Source: CAZSWR01 sp964610885 (GTDB taxonomy: Bacteria; Bacteroidota; Ignavibacteria; Kapaibacteriales; UBA2268). Taken from it: a stretch of 8,083 nt of DNA. Location: assembly GCA_964610885.1 (NCBI GenBank), contig CAZSWR010000117.1, positions 1-8,083 of the forward strand, read 5' to 3'. The notes beneath the pieces are model-generated. The model was not told the origin of the DNA. It was given only the letters and a program-made list of their open reading frames with translations, and searched no databases. This document shows, piece after piece, positions 1 to 6,153 of this stretch; within the stretch, counting starts at the first letter, position 1; each line of letters begins with the position of its first letter. A program made the position numbers and the translations under genes.

Positions 1-416
1 GAAAAAGTATATATCAGCCATCCCTCGGGTTAAGAGCATCATCCTGCCTCTCGAGCATCAGCCTATCTCTCATATTGTCAGTGCATTACGCGAATCTTTT
101 CTCTGTCCCGTTTTGGCAAAGGGGGCTGGGGGGATTTGTTGATAATTCATTGACTTACCGCATTTATTACCAGCTCGCGTAACCCATTGTTGCGATTCTT
201 GTACTTATTCAACAGCCGCTTATGTGCTTGGTTAATTCACGTAATTGTATTGGGTTTACGCCCGATTTGTGCAGGAACAACGCTACATGCGAGTATTATT
301 AATTAAACGAATGTTCGATCCCTTCTTGCGTATTTTCCCCCTACCTATCTTTCGAATCACATTCAGACAACATCCCACTCGTTGAACCCTGGAAGCCTCT
401 GGGCGCCACTTCAAAC
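1..416. other. Gene-poor region, no confident feature besides a G-rich repeat fragment
   Basis: No complete gene is visible here. At the left edge two + frames are open from outside the window: frame 2 closes at a TGA at 140-142 and frame 3 at a TAA at 180-182. Neither gives a recognisable protein end, and both run through the G-rich repeat at 115-138, so they may be accidental. Either could be the tail of an upstream gene. A weak promoter-like pair (TTG 326-328, 17 nt, TATCTTTC 346-353) is present but differs from the Bacteroidota consensus in the last base and has no gene after it. Confidence 0.5.
115..138. repeat. G-rich half of a palindromic intergenic repeat (fragment)
   Basis: The stretch has the form GGCAAAGGGGGCT followed by GGGGGGATTTG. 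This is the right arm typical of widespread palindromic intergenic repeats whose left arm reads AATCCCCC, AGCCCCC and TTTG. I do not find the matching C-rich arm nearby, so this looks like a solo or decayed half. The family resemblance is from memory and was not confirmed by a search. It shares style, but not sequence, with the intact palindromic element at 6154-6259. Confidence 0.4.
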
Positions 417-438
417 AAAAATCAAAATTTTGATTTTT
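417..438. repeat. Perfect 22-bp palindrome next to a promoter
   Basis: The arm AAAAATCAAAA (417-427) is followed with no gap by its exact reverse complement TTTTGATTTTT (428-438). The palindrome ends three bases before the -33 element of the promoter at 442-472, a position that suits a dimeric regulator. The arm is AT-only except for one C/G pair, so chance in AT-rich DNA is possible. The 12-mer AATTTTGATTTT (426-437) occurs again at 862-873, just before the TPR gene. Confidence 0.5.
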
Positions 439-441
439 TTC

Positions 442-472
442 TTTGAATTTAATCTTAATATTGTTATTTTAG
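442..472 (+). promoter_or_regulatory. Bacteroidota-type promoter, target unclear
   Basis: TTTG at 442-445, a 19-nt spacer, then TATTTTAG at 465-472. The known Bacteroidota primary-sigma consensus is TTTG/TTG, about 19 nt, TAnnTTTG. Only the seventh base of the -7 box differs. The transcript should start near 478-480. No confident gene follows until 891. The nearest candidate is a 35-codon ORF at 521, or the product may be a non-coding RNA or a long leader for the TPR gene. Confidence 0.5.
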
Positions 473-520
473 CAACGTTCAATTTTAACGATAGCACAGC
501 AGACAAGTAAATTCTTTATT

Positions 521-628
521 ATGAAATACTTAAAGGTCTGGGGGATTGCCCCCACCAGTCGAAAGAATACTCTGATTTTGCAAGGCTCCGATTCGGCACA
601 AGTGATTGGGGAAATGTTGGATATATGA
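521..628 (+). CDS. Possible 35-residue small protein, unrecognised
   Basis: An ATG ORF runs from MKYLKVWGIAPTS to QVIGEMLDI and a TGA stop. It begins about 40 nt after the predicted start of the promoter at 442-472, which is the main reason to list it. I do not recognise the protein, and it has no signal peptide or membrane segment. No Shine-Dalgarno site precedes it, although many Bacteroidota genes lack one. Codons 7-12 contain a strong hairpin (TGGGGG at 539-544, loop ATTG, CCCCCA at 549-554), which would be unusual right after a start codon and fits a structured RNA equally well. It could be a chance ORF. Confidence 0.2.
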   Translation: MKYLKVWGIAPTSRKNTLILQGSDSAQVIGEMLDI

Positions 629-729
629 AAATGATAATACTACATTTATTCAATTGGCAATATGTTTTTTAGTGGCAACTAACGATTTGCTTACGATTGC
701 GCATAGTCTGGCGGGGCAATTGCTAAACA

Positions 730-753
730 AGGTGGCGGCTGCCACTTAATTTT
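730..753 (+). terminator. Weak terminator-like hairpin
   Basis: GTGGC (732-736), loop GGCT, GCCAC (741-745), extended by a G-T and an A-T pair, is followed by TTAATTTTA. The stem is short and the T tract is interrupted, so this is a weak candidate. With the promoter at 442-472 it would bound a transcript of about 270 nt. Confidence 0.25.
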
Positions 754-880
754 ATCAAGAGCAGCGCAATGATGAATGGAAAGATGAATAATTATTAATG
801 TTTCCTTATATTAGAAAAGCTTGAGTAATTATAAATAAACATACATAACGAATCAACTCTGAATTTTGATTTTCATTGAA

Positions 881-885
881 AAGGA
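881..885 (+). promoter_or_regulatory. Shine-Dalgarno site fixing the TPR gene start at 891
   Basis: AAGGA ends five bases before ATG 891. A TTG at 876 is in frame but lies upstream of this site, so it cannot use it. The five extra residues from TTG would also add nothing to the signal peptide. Confidence 0.7.
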
Positions 886-890
886 CCGTC

Positions 891-1886
891 ATGAAAAAAC
901 TAATTATTCTATTCCTCGCGCTTTGTTCGGCCGCACTGACCGCCGGCCAATACGAAAATCTGCTTGGCGAGGGCACTAACCTGCGCGAACATGGCAAGAT
1001 TGACGAAGCATTGGATAAATTTCGCGAAGCAATTTCGATCCAGCCTAATTACGTTACCGCTTACTACGAAGCTCTTAATGTATTCAACGGGTTGAAATCT
1101 TTCGATTCGTCTATCGTTTATGCTCAGAAAATTATCAAAATAGACAGCGTTCCTGCTGAATTCAAATCGGCAGCATATTTAACGATCGGCAACTGCTATG
1201 GCCAACTCGGTAATTTCGATAAATCCGTACTGGCATACAAAACAGGAATTGCATCCGATCCGAACTACCAGTTGTTGCACTTCAGCTTAGCCGTGGCCTA
1301 CCTCGTCCATGGAGACATGAAGGAGGGCGGCGATGCACTTAGAAAATCGCTTTCGATTAACCGCGCCCACGCGGCAAGCCATTATTATTATGCACGACTG
1401 CAAATGATCGAAAACAAGAGGATCCCCTATCTTTTCGCGGCCCTGGCGGCAATCGCCCTGGAGAACAACTCGGCGCGTGCCAAGCAAGAAATTGGCAACA
1501 TTCAATACACCTTAGAATCGTTCGTAAAAATACATGGCGGCAAAACCGAAGCCAGATGCACTGATGACACACTCTTTGCCTTTGCTGAAGCGCAAATGGC
1601 GATTTATGCCGCATACGAATTATCAAAAGACATCAAACGCGAAGGCTTTGACTACTTTCAGAATAATATCGAATGCCTGCTGAAAACTGTTGAAAAGGTT
1701 AAATCTAAGAATGATGAATTCCTTAACAAAGTGTATCTGGACGCTTTCGAAAAGGTGCGGGCGGAAAAGCTCTCGAGCGTATTGGCGCGGATTGTATATG
1801 CCGCTTCGGGCGACAAAGAATCAATTGACTGGTGCGGAAAGAACAAACGCAAAGTCCAGGCCTGCTTGGATATTTTCGGCAAGTGA
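891..1886 (+). CDS. Secreted tetratricopeptide-repeat (TPR) protein
   Basis: 331 residues. Residues 1-19 are a signal peptide (MKK, a leucine-rich core, then LTAG), so the protein should be periplasmic or exported. Cys12 lies in LALC, whose Leu at -1 does not fit a lipobox, so I do not call it a lipoprotein. About five TPR-like helix pairs follow, near residues 21-54, 55-91, 92-127, 128-161 and 163-195. The first is the clearest (NLREHGKIDEALDKFREAI then IQPNY). The remaining 135 residues are helical, carry Cys223, Cys262, Cys315 and Cys325, and match no domain I know. TPRs are protein-binding scaffolds; the partner cannot be read from the sequence. The start at ATG 891 is set by the AAGGA site just before it. 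The beta-barrel gene follows after 136 bp and may share the transcript. The TPR call is firm; the role is unknown. Confidence 0.92.
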   Translation: MKKLIILFLALCSAALTAGQYENLLGEGTNLREHGKIDEALDKFREAISIQPNYVTAYYEALNVFNGLKSFDSSIVYAQKIIKIDSVPAEFKSAAYLTIGNCYGQLGNFDKSVLAYKTGIASDPNYQLLHFSLAVAYLVHGDMKEGGDALRKSLSINRAHAASHYYYARLQMIENKRIPYLFAALAAIALENNSARAKQEIGNIQYTLESFVKIHGGKTEARCTDDTLFAFAEAQMAIYAAYELSKDIKREGFDYFQNNIECLLKTVEKVKSKNDEFLNKVYLDAFEKVRAEKLSSVLARIVYAASGDKESIDWCGKNKRKVQACLDIFGK

Positions 1887-2022
1887 AATCGGCACGATTA
1901 CTGATAATATTACGGACAGATATTTGATCCGCTCCTTGGGTTAACCAGCGGGGTGGCTCAATGATGCTTTTTCTGGCTGGCTTCGGACCAAGATAACAAG
2001 TACAACAAATTATAGCTTTAAC

Positions 2023-2649
2023 ATGAAGAGACTATTGACAATTTTCGTTGTTTTAATTGTATCGGCGAACTGCGCCATGGCGGATAAATATACCTATGGT
2101 CTCGGCGCGGGCCTTAGCTTTCTGAACATGGACGACATCGGGAAAACTGCATTTGATGAGTGGGTTAATGGTCGAAAGCCGATCGTACACACAGACAATT
2201 CACCTCTCAATTTTAATTTTTCCGGCGAAGTATTGCGTGAATTCCCCAGCGGAACCATGTTGGGCCTTGTGGGCGGTTTCACGTTCGCCAGGCACACAAT
2301 TGCGGTAACTCAAGCGAATATAACTACAAAATACAACGTGAAAGGCTATTGCATAAATCTCGGGCTTCGCGCCCAATTTAAAACTGTACAGATTTGGAAA
2401 GACTATAGTATGAATTTCGGAGCGAGCGCCGGATTGCTCGGTTTTAACACATTTATCGAGAAAAACTCCTTAGGTGGCACAAGCTACTTTTTTATGCCAG
2501 AACTTCGTTTCGCATATCGTTTTGATTCGTCGCACGATGCCGGATTGTCTATTTCCTATGTGCTCGATGCCGGATTCAAATACACCAACAGTAGTCGCGA
2601 TTCCCAGTGGGGCGGCCTCCGGGTGGGGGCTATTATTGCTTTCCTGTAG
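2023..2649 (+). CDS. Outer-membrane beta-barrel-like protein
   Basis: 208 residues. Residues 1-20 form a signal peptide (MKRLLTIFVV core, cleavage after AMA, mature start DKYTYG). The rest shows alternating strands with glycine and aromatic residues, as in small outer-membrane barrels: YGLGAGLSFL at 25-34, LGLVGGFTFA at 80-89, CINLGLRAQF at 110-119, MNFGASAGLLGF at 130-141, MPELRFAYRF at 158-167, AGLSISYVLDAGFKY at 173-187, and a final strand LRVGAIIAFL ending in Phe-Leu at the C-terminus, as expected for insertion by the BAM machinery. Length and pattern suit the broad OmpW/PorT-like 8-stranded group, but the exact family is inferred. There is no Shine-Dalgarno site before ATG 2023 and no convincing promoter in the 136-bp gap, so cotranscription with the TPR gene is possible. 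Substrate or role unknown. Confidence 0.88.
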   Translation: MKRLLTIFVVLIVSANCAMADKYTYGLGAGLSFLNMDDIGKTAFDEWVNGRKPIVHTDNSPLNFNFSGEVLREFPSGTMLGLVGGFTFARHTIAVTQANITTKYNVKGYCINLGLRAQFKTVQIWKDYSMNFGASAGLLGFNTFIEKNSLGGTSYFFMPELRFAYRFDSSHDAGLSISYVLDAGFKYTNSSRDSQWGGLRVGAIIAFL

Positions 2650-2821
2650 CGGCTGGCGCTTTTTCGGAGGCCACAGCATGAGACATGTCCTGTGCTATCC
2701 AATTATTTAACATTTCCTTGCTGAATTCCATGAGTCGCGCATTGATGTGTTTTGTTCGCATTTTGATATTTTCATAAAAATTGTTAAATTGATTTCCAAG
2801 AATTAACAATACAATGTTCAT
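2633..2821 (-). CDS. Possible small convergent protein (62 or 42 residues)
   Basis: A minus-strand ORF starts at ATG 2821 and ends with TAA at 2633-2635, overlapping the 3' end of the barrel gene by 17 bases. A second in-frame ATG at 2761 is preceded by the A-rich context AATATCAAA, a pattern often seen at Bacteroidota starts, and would give 42 residues (MRTKHINARLMEFSK onward). The middle part looks like an amphipathic helix (LMEFSKEMLNNWIAQ), followed by an Ala/Lys-rich tail. I know no family for it and see no clear promoter or Shine-Dalgarno site. It fills an otherwise empty 291-bp gap. It may be a chance ORF. Confidence 0.25.
   Translation of the reverse strand: MNIVLLILGNQFNNFYENIKMRTKHINARLMEFSKEMLNNWIAQDMSHAVASEKAPAATGKQ
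2672..2694. repeat. Hairpin-forming inverted repeat after the barrel gene
   Basis: CACAGCATG (2672-2680), loop AGA, CATG (2684-2687), a two-base bulge, CTGTG (2690-2694): nine pairs in total, 23 bases after the barrel stop codon. No T tract follows, so it is not a classical terminator, but it could protect a 3' end. It would lie inside the coding region of the minus-strand ORF if that is real. Confidence 0.4.
2781..2809. repeat. Inverted repeat TTGTTAA / TTAACAA
   Basis: TTGTTAA (2781-2787) and its exact complement TTAACAA (2803-2809) are separated by 15 bases, just upstream of the promoter candidate at 2821-2851. The geometry would suit an operator, but the seven-base AT-rich arms could arise by chance. 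Confidence 0.3.
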
Positions 2822-2851
2822 TTGATTTGAAAAGCCAATCGAGCAAATTTG
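2821..2851 (+). promoter_or_regulatory. Promoter candidate for the lipoprotein gene
   Basis: TTTG at 2821-2824, a 19-nt spacer, then CAAATTTG at 2844-2851, which differs from TAnnTTTG only in its first base. The predicted start near 2858 gives an 80-base leader. A perfect hairpin, TTTCAAT, loop TTTT, ATTGAAA (2856-2873), lies at that start point. This fits better than the alternative at 2900-2927. Confidence 0.42.
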
Positions 2852-2899
2852 GGAATTTCAATTTTTATTGAAACAGGCCATGAGATTCGAGAAACACAA

Positions 2900-2927
2900 T
2901 TGACACAAATAATTTATCATAATTTTC
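2900..2927 (+). promoter_or_regulatory. Alternative promoter candidate for the lipoprotein gene
   Basis: TTG at 2900-2902, a 17-nt spacer, then TAATTTTC at 2920-2927 (last base differs from consensus). It would start RNA at about 2933, inside the AAGG ribosome site at 2931-2934, leaving almost no leader. It is therefore less likely than 2821-2851. Confidence 0.22.
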
Positions 2928-2940
2928 AACAAGGCATCGT

Positions 2941-3741
2941 ATGAAATACTTCAATCTACTGACCCTGTTTTTGGTTCTTACGCTTGTCGTATCCTGTTCG
3001 TCGAGCAGCGACGACGGCAACAATCCCGGGGATGTCAATACTCCCAGCGACCCGACTCTTTTAGTGGCTAAAGGCGAAGATTTCCTTAGCACCACGGAAA
3101 ATGAAGAAGCCACATACAACGTTTCCGGTTCCAAAGAGTTTTATGATGACGGCAGGAAATTCTTAACCGAGTTCCTCGATAAACCTTTTAGAGTTAAGAT
3201 TAACATCCCCAAGAGCAACCCAGGCGTTTCCATACAAAGCGCAGGATACTACAAAGACGAATATTTTCTCTACACAATGCCATTCGCATTCTATTTCAGG
3301 CAAAATTCCGGAATTTGGGGGATACACGACAACCCGAACGACGCAATAACAATCTTACCGCAGGAAATCAAAGTAGGTACCGAATGGACAGTGTGCAACG
3401 AAAAATCGGATAATTCTTCGGATCAATATACCTCCACGCACCTCAAAAATTTTAAATGCAAGGTTCTTGAGTATTATTCAAAATACACTACCTCCAATCA
3501 AAAAAAATATTCGGACGTCATCAAGGTCGAATTTGCTGCAATCGATACCTCGTACGTCGGCTACTACATTTACAACCAAGATTACTACTACAGAAGCCAA
3601 TGCGAATACTACAATGGATATGTTTACTTGGCGAAAGGTGTTGGCCCCGTCGAGGGGCAGTCGATAAATTCATATAAGCTCGACAAAGCAAAGGCTTACG
3701 AAGCAGTTGAGAAGTACAACGTTACCATGACCAGGAAATAA
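2941..3741 (+). CDS. Tyrosine-rich lipoprotein of unknown function
   Basis: 266 residues. Residues 1-18 are a lipoprotein signal peptide; the lipobox VVSC places the lipidated cysteine at 19. The next residues, SSSSDDGNN, put Ser then two Asp close behind the cysteine, resembling the lipoprotein export signal described in Bacteroidota, so surface display is possible. A Ser/Asp/Pro-rich linker runs to about residue 38. The body (40-266) matches no enzyme I know and shows no catalytic motif. It is rich in tyrosine (27 in total, 11 of them in residues 205-229). The phrase YLAKGVGPVEG (229-239) resembles a late beta-hairpin seen in other beta-rich lipoproteins; that is only an impression. The start is supported by AAGG at 2931-2934, six bases before ATG. 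The gene is a single transcription unit with its own promoter candidates and a strong terminator. It may have a binding or structural role on the outer membrane. Confidence 0.92.
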   Translation: MKYFNLLTLFLVLTLVVSCSSSSDDGNNPGDVNTPSDPTLLVAKGEDFLSTTENEEATYNVSGSKEFYDDGRKFLTEFLDKPFRVKINIPKSNPGVSIQSAGYYKDEYFLYTMPFAFYFRQNSGIWGIHDNPNDAITILPQEIKVGTEWTVCNEKSDNSSDQYTSTHLKNFKCKVLEYYSKYTTSNQKKYSDVIKVEFAAIDTSYVGYYIYNQDYYYRSQCEYYNGYVYLAKGVGPVEGQSINSYKLDKAKAYEAVEKYNVTMTRK

Positions 3742-3785
3742 TTAAATCGCTTTGGCTTTTTCGCCAGGCAAGTGTTTGTTCAATT

Positions 3786-3816
3786 GGGGCGGGATATGGA
3801 CCCGCCCCTTTGTTTT
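3786..3816 (+). terminator. Strong Rho-independent terminator of the lipoprotein gene
   Basis: GGGGCGGG (3786-3793), loop ATATGGA, CCCGCCCC (3801-3808), then TTTGTTTT. Eight perfect GC pairs followed by a T-rich tract, 44 bases after the stop codon. An ORF crossing it (3752-3937) is not credible. Confidence 0.88.
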
Positions 3817-3957
3817 CCAACCATGCAATCCTACAAAACGTTCGACACATCGAGTGGTTCGCCATCATTGCGAAGTTAGTTTTTCATCCCAATCCAACCT
3901 GCAATCCTTTATAGCTTCGTGCCATAATTTATTTTAGAATTCTACGTATAGTTTTAG

Positions 3958-3965
3958 TATTTTTG
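3958..3965 (+). promoter_or_regulatory. -7 promoter box for the permease gene
   Basis: TATTTTTG fits TAnnTTTG exactly and lies 31 bases before the GTG start, giving a leader of about 25 bases. No true TTTG lies 17-23 bases upstream; the nearest is TTTAG ending at 3937. The -33 half is therefore weak. Confidence 0.38.
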
Positions 3966-3987
3966 CATTTGTTTTCAATCATTCCTT

Positions 3988-3993
3988 AGGTGG
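3988..3993 (+). promoter_or_regulatory. Shine-Dalgarno site supporting the GTG start of the permease
   Basis: AGGTGG, with its AGG core six bases before GTG 3997. The next ATG in frame (4084) would remove the conserved cytoplasmic N-terminus (GEKRDPEDPRIFHKL), so GTG is preferred. Confidence 0.6.
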
Positions 3994-3996
3994 TTA

Positions 3997-5979
3997 GTGG
4001 GCATTTTTTCTCGTTTAAAAAGAATAGCAATTGGTGAGAAACGCGACCCCGAGGATCCTCGGATTTTCCATAAATTAGCATTAATGGCATTTCTCGCATG
4101 GGTTGGGCTTGGTTCCGACGGCCTGACGTCCAGCTGCTACGGCCCCGCCGAAGTCTTCATGTCGCTCGACGGCCACAACCATCTCGGCCTCATCGTCGCC
4201 CTGGCTTCGGTCCTGACGATTGTTATTATCAGTTCGAGTTATTCGCAAATCATCGAACTCTTCCCGTCCGGTGGTGGCGGGTACTTGGTCTCGACGAAGC
4301 TGCTGAACCCATACGTCGGCATGGTTTCCGGCGTTGCGCTGGTTATAGATTACGTCCTAACGATCACTGTTTCAATCGCCAGCGGCACGGAGGCACTTTT
4401 CAGTTTCCTCCCGCCTGCGTGGTTCGAATACCGCCTATTTTTCATGCTTTTCGTCGTGTTGGTGCTGATGGTGCTGAACATGCGCGGCGTCAAGGAGTCG
4501 GTCAAGCCACTAATTCCGATATTTATCATCTTCGTCGTTACGCACGTTTTCATCGTTCTCTATGCCGTGGCCTTGCACTTCCTCGAATTGCCTCAAGTGT
4601 TCTCGGAAACCGCAGTGGACTTTTCGCGAACGAGTTCGGACATCGGCATCTTTATGACGCTTTGGCTGATTATGCACGCCTACAGCATGGGCGCCGGAAC
4701 CTACACAGGTATCGAGGCCGTTGCCAACGGCATGCCCATACTTCAGGAACCGAAAGTGCACACAGCAAAGCGCACGATGCTTTATATGTCCGCATCGCTT
4801 AGTTTCATGGTTTTCGGATTGATACTTAGCTACATTGTGTTCAATACGCAAGTGGTCGATGGGAAAACAATGAACGCCGTCCTGTTCGAGACCGCCACAA
4901 GCACTTGGGACCCCACTTTCAGCGCTATTTTCATCGTGGTTACACTGCTTTCCGAAGCATTGCTGCTCTATGTGGCCGCGCAAACCGGCTTCCTCGACGG
5001 GCCTCGAGTGCTTTCCAATATGGCCTTGGACCGTTGGGTGCCCACCCGGTTTGCTCTGCTCAGCGACCGTTTGGTAACCCAGAAAGGCATCGTGCTAATG
5101 GCAATGGCCGCATTCGTTATGATGATTGTTTCCGACGGATCGGTGAAATTCCTCGTTGTGCTCTATAGTATCAACGTGTTCCTCGATTTTTGCCTTTCGC
5201 AGCTCGGCATGGTGCGCCACTGGATTCAGGTACGGAAAGAGGACAAGAAATGGTTCAAGAAAATTATCATAAATGGAATCGGTTTTTCGCTCAGCTTCGG
5301 GATTCTAATCTCGGTTATTGTCGTTAAGTTCTTCGAGGGCGGCTGGATCACTCTGGCCATCACCGGAGCGGTTATTTGCGTTGTTTTGTACATCAAGCGG
5401 GAATACAACAAGGCCGGAAAAATGATTCGCAAGTTGGACTCGCTTCTGGACGAAGGATTGATTTCCCTACAGATGGAAATGCCCGTCTTCGAAAACGAAA
5501 GGCCCCAATACGACCGCAACGGCCGCACTGCTGTCCTCTTGGTGAACGGATTCTCCGGTATCGGTATCCACTCGATGCTCTCGATTTTCCGCTACTTCGG
5601 CGACAATTTCAAGAACTTCGTTGTGATGCAAATCGGTATCATTGACGCCGGCAACTTCCACGGCCCCGAACACATAGAGAAGCTCAAAGTCAAAATCTCG
5701 ACAGATACGCAGAAGTATATCGACTTCCTCACCGCTCGTGGCTACTACTCCGAAGCGTTCACCGGGACAGGAATGGACGTCGAGCAGGAAATTCTCAAAC
5801 TCGTGCCCGAAATCCGCGCCCGCTTCCCGCGATCGATGTTCTTCGGCGGCCAGGTGGTCTTCCCCGAGGATACATTTATAACTCGTCTGCTACACAACTA
5901 TACGGTATTTTCGCTCCAGCGCAAACTCTACACGCGCGGCATTGAATTCGTGATTCTGCCGATCAAGATGAACAACTAA
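3997..5979 (+). CDS. APC-family amino-acid-type permease with soluble C-terminal domain
   Basis: 660 residues, inner membrane. Residues 1-27 are a cytoplasmic tail. About 12 hydrophobic segments follow, near 28-47, 64-86, 104-135, 147-163, 172-195, 216-242, 262-283, 308-328, 364-380, 383-404, 424-445 and 447-466. Family marks of the amino acid/polyamine/organocation superfamily are the glycine-rich break in helix 1 (WVGLGSDGLTSSCYGP, 35-50), FPSGGGGYLVS (89-99) and YTGIEAVANG in helix 6 (236-245). Residues 485-660 form a soluble domain: a hydrophobic strand TAVLLVNGFSGIGIHS (511-526), IGIIDAGNFHGPE (546-558), GTGMDVEQEI (590-599), FFGGQVVFPED (615-625) and LLHNYTVFSLQRKL (631-644). From memory this tail is shared by a subset of these long permeases and may regulate or couple transport. 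Substrate is not readable; an amino acid or other organic cation is likeliest. GTG start with a good ribosome site; monocistronic between two terminators. Confidence 0.93.
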   Translation: MGIFSRLKRIAIGEKRDPEDPRIFHKLALMAFLAWVGLGSDGLTSSCYGPAEVFMSLDGHNHLGLIVALASVLTIVIISSSYSQIIELFPSGGGGYLVSTKLLNPYVGMVSGVALVIDYVLTITVSIASGTEALFSFLPPAWFEYRLFFMLFVVLVLMVLNMRGVKESVKPLIPIFIIFVVTHVFIVLYAVALHFLELPQVFSETAVDFSRTSSDIGIFMTLWLIMHAYSMGAGTYTGIEAVANGMPILQEPKVHTAKRTMLYMSASLSFMVFGLILSYIVFNTQVVDGKTMNAVLFETATSTWDPTFSAIFIVVTLLSEALLLYVAAQTGFLDGPRVLSNMALDRWVPTRFALLSDRLVTQKGIVLMAMAAFVMMIVSDGSVKFLVVLYSINVFLDFCLSQLGMVRHWIQVRKEDKKWFKKIIINGIGFSLSFGILISVIVVKFFEGGWITLAITGAVICVVLYIKREYNKAGKMIRKLDSLLDEGLISLQMEMPVFENERPQYDRNGRTAVLLVNGFSGIGIHSMLSIFRYFGDNFKNFVVMQIGIIDAGNFHGPEHIEKLKVKISTDTQKYIDFLTARGYYSEAFTGTGMDVEQEILKLVPEIRARFPRSMFFGGQVVFPEDTFITRLLHNYTVFSLQRKLYTRGIEFVILPIKMNN

Positions 5980-6040
5980 AGCCCCGCCCATTTCGGGCAG
6001 AGCGCAGGCGTTACTTGATTTTCTAAGTTTAATAAATATT

Positions 6041-6077
6041 GAAAGGAAGGATGATCGTACTTCATTCTTCCTTTTTT
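6041..6077 (+). terminator. Strong Rho-independent terminator of the permease gene
   Basis: GAAAGGAAGGATGA (6041-6054), seven-base loop, then TCATTCTTCCTTTT (6062-6075) within a run of six T (6072-6077). It has about 14 pairs including two G-T wobbles, 61 bases after the permease stop codon. It separates the permease from the LTD/FlgD gene. Confidence 0.85.
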
Positions 6078-6141
6078 CAAATGAAATGAATTAATGAAAA
6101 GAGGGCGTTATGAATAATCCAAATTGTTCATTAAAATTTGA

Positions 6142-6149
6142 TATATTTG
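6142..6149 (+). promoter_or_regulatory. -7 promoter box upstream of the LTD/FlgD gene
   Basis: TATATTTG matches TAnnTTTG exactly and sits in a 13-base string (TTTGATATATTTG, 6137-6149) that recurs in the promoter at the window end (8057-8069). The only upstream TTG (6124-6126) is 15 bases away, shorter than usual, so this is a partial match. If used, RNA would begin near 6156, after the ATG at 6110 and within the palindromic repeat. Confidence 0.3.
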
Positions 6150-6153
6150 CTTT

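Noticed and set aside
891..930. TPR protein as a lipoprotein through Cys12
   Set aside because: The residue before the cysteine is Leu, which does not fit a lipobox, and a good type I cleavage site follows.
806..997. Minus-strand 63-codon ORF
   Set aside because: It is mostly antisense to the signal-peptide end of the TPR gene; the composition looks like a shadow.
1919..1926. GATATTTG as a -7 box for the barrel gene
   Set aside because: First base does not fit and there is no -33 element 17-23 bases upstream.
1929..1951. Hairpin CCGCT / AGCGG after the TPR gene as a terminator
   Set aside because: Five pairs with a 13-base loop and no T tract directly after it; too weak to call.
2013..2020. 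TAGCTTTA as a -7 box for the barrel gene
   Set aside because: Only two bases separate it from the ATG, so the RNA would start inside the coding region, and no TTTG lies at the right distance.
3752..3937. 61-codon + ORF between the lipoprotein and the permease
   Set aside because: It runs straight through the strong terminator at 3786-3816 and has no protein-like features.
4510..4983. 157-codon minus-strand ORF and a 234-codon + ORF (4098-4802) inside the permease
   Set aside because: Both are shadows of the GC-rich permease frame, with Arg/His-rich, non-folding composition; the permease frame is unambiguous.
5985..6000. GCCC / GGGC hairpin right after the permease stop as the terminator
   Set aside because: Four-pair stem without a T tract; the hairpin at 6041-6077 is far stronger.
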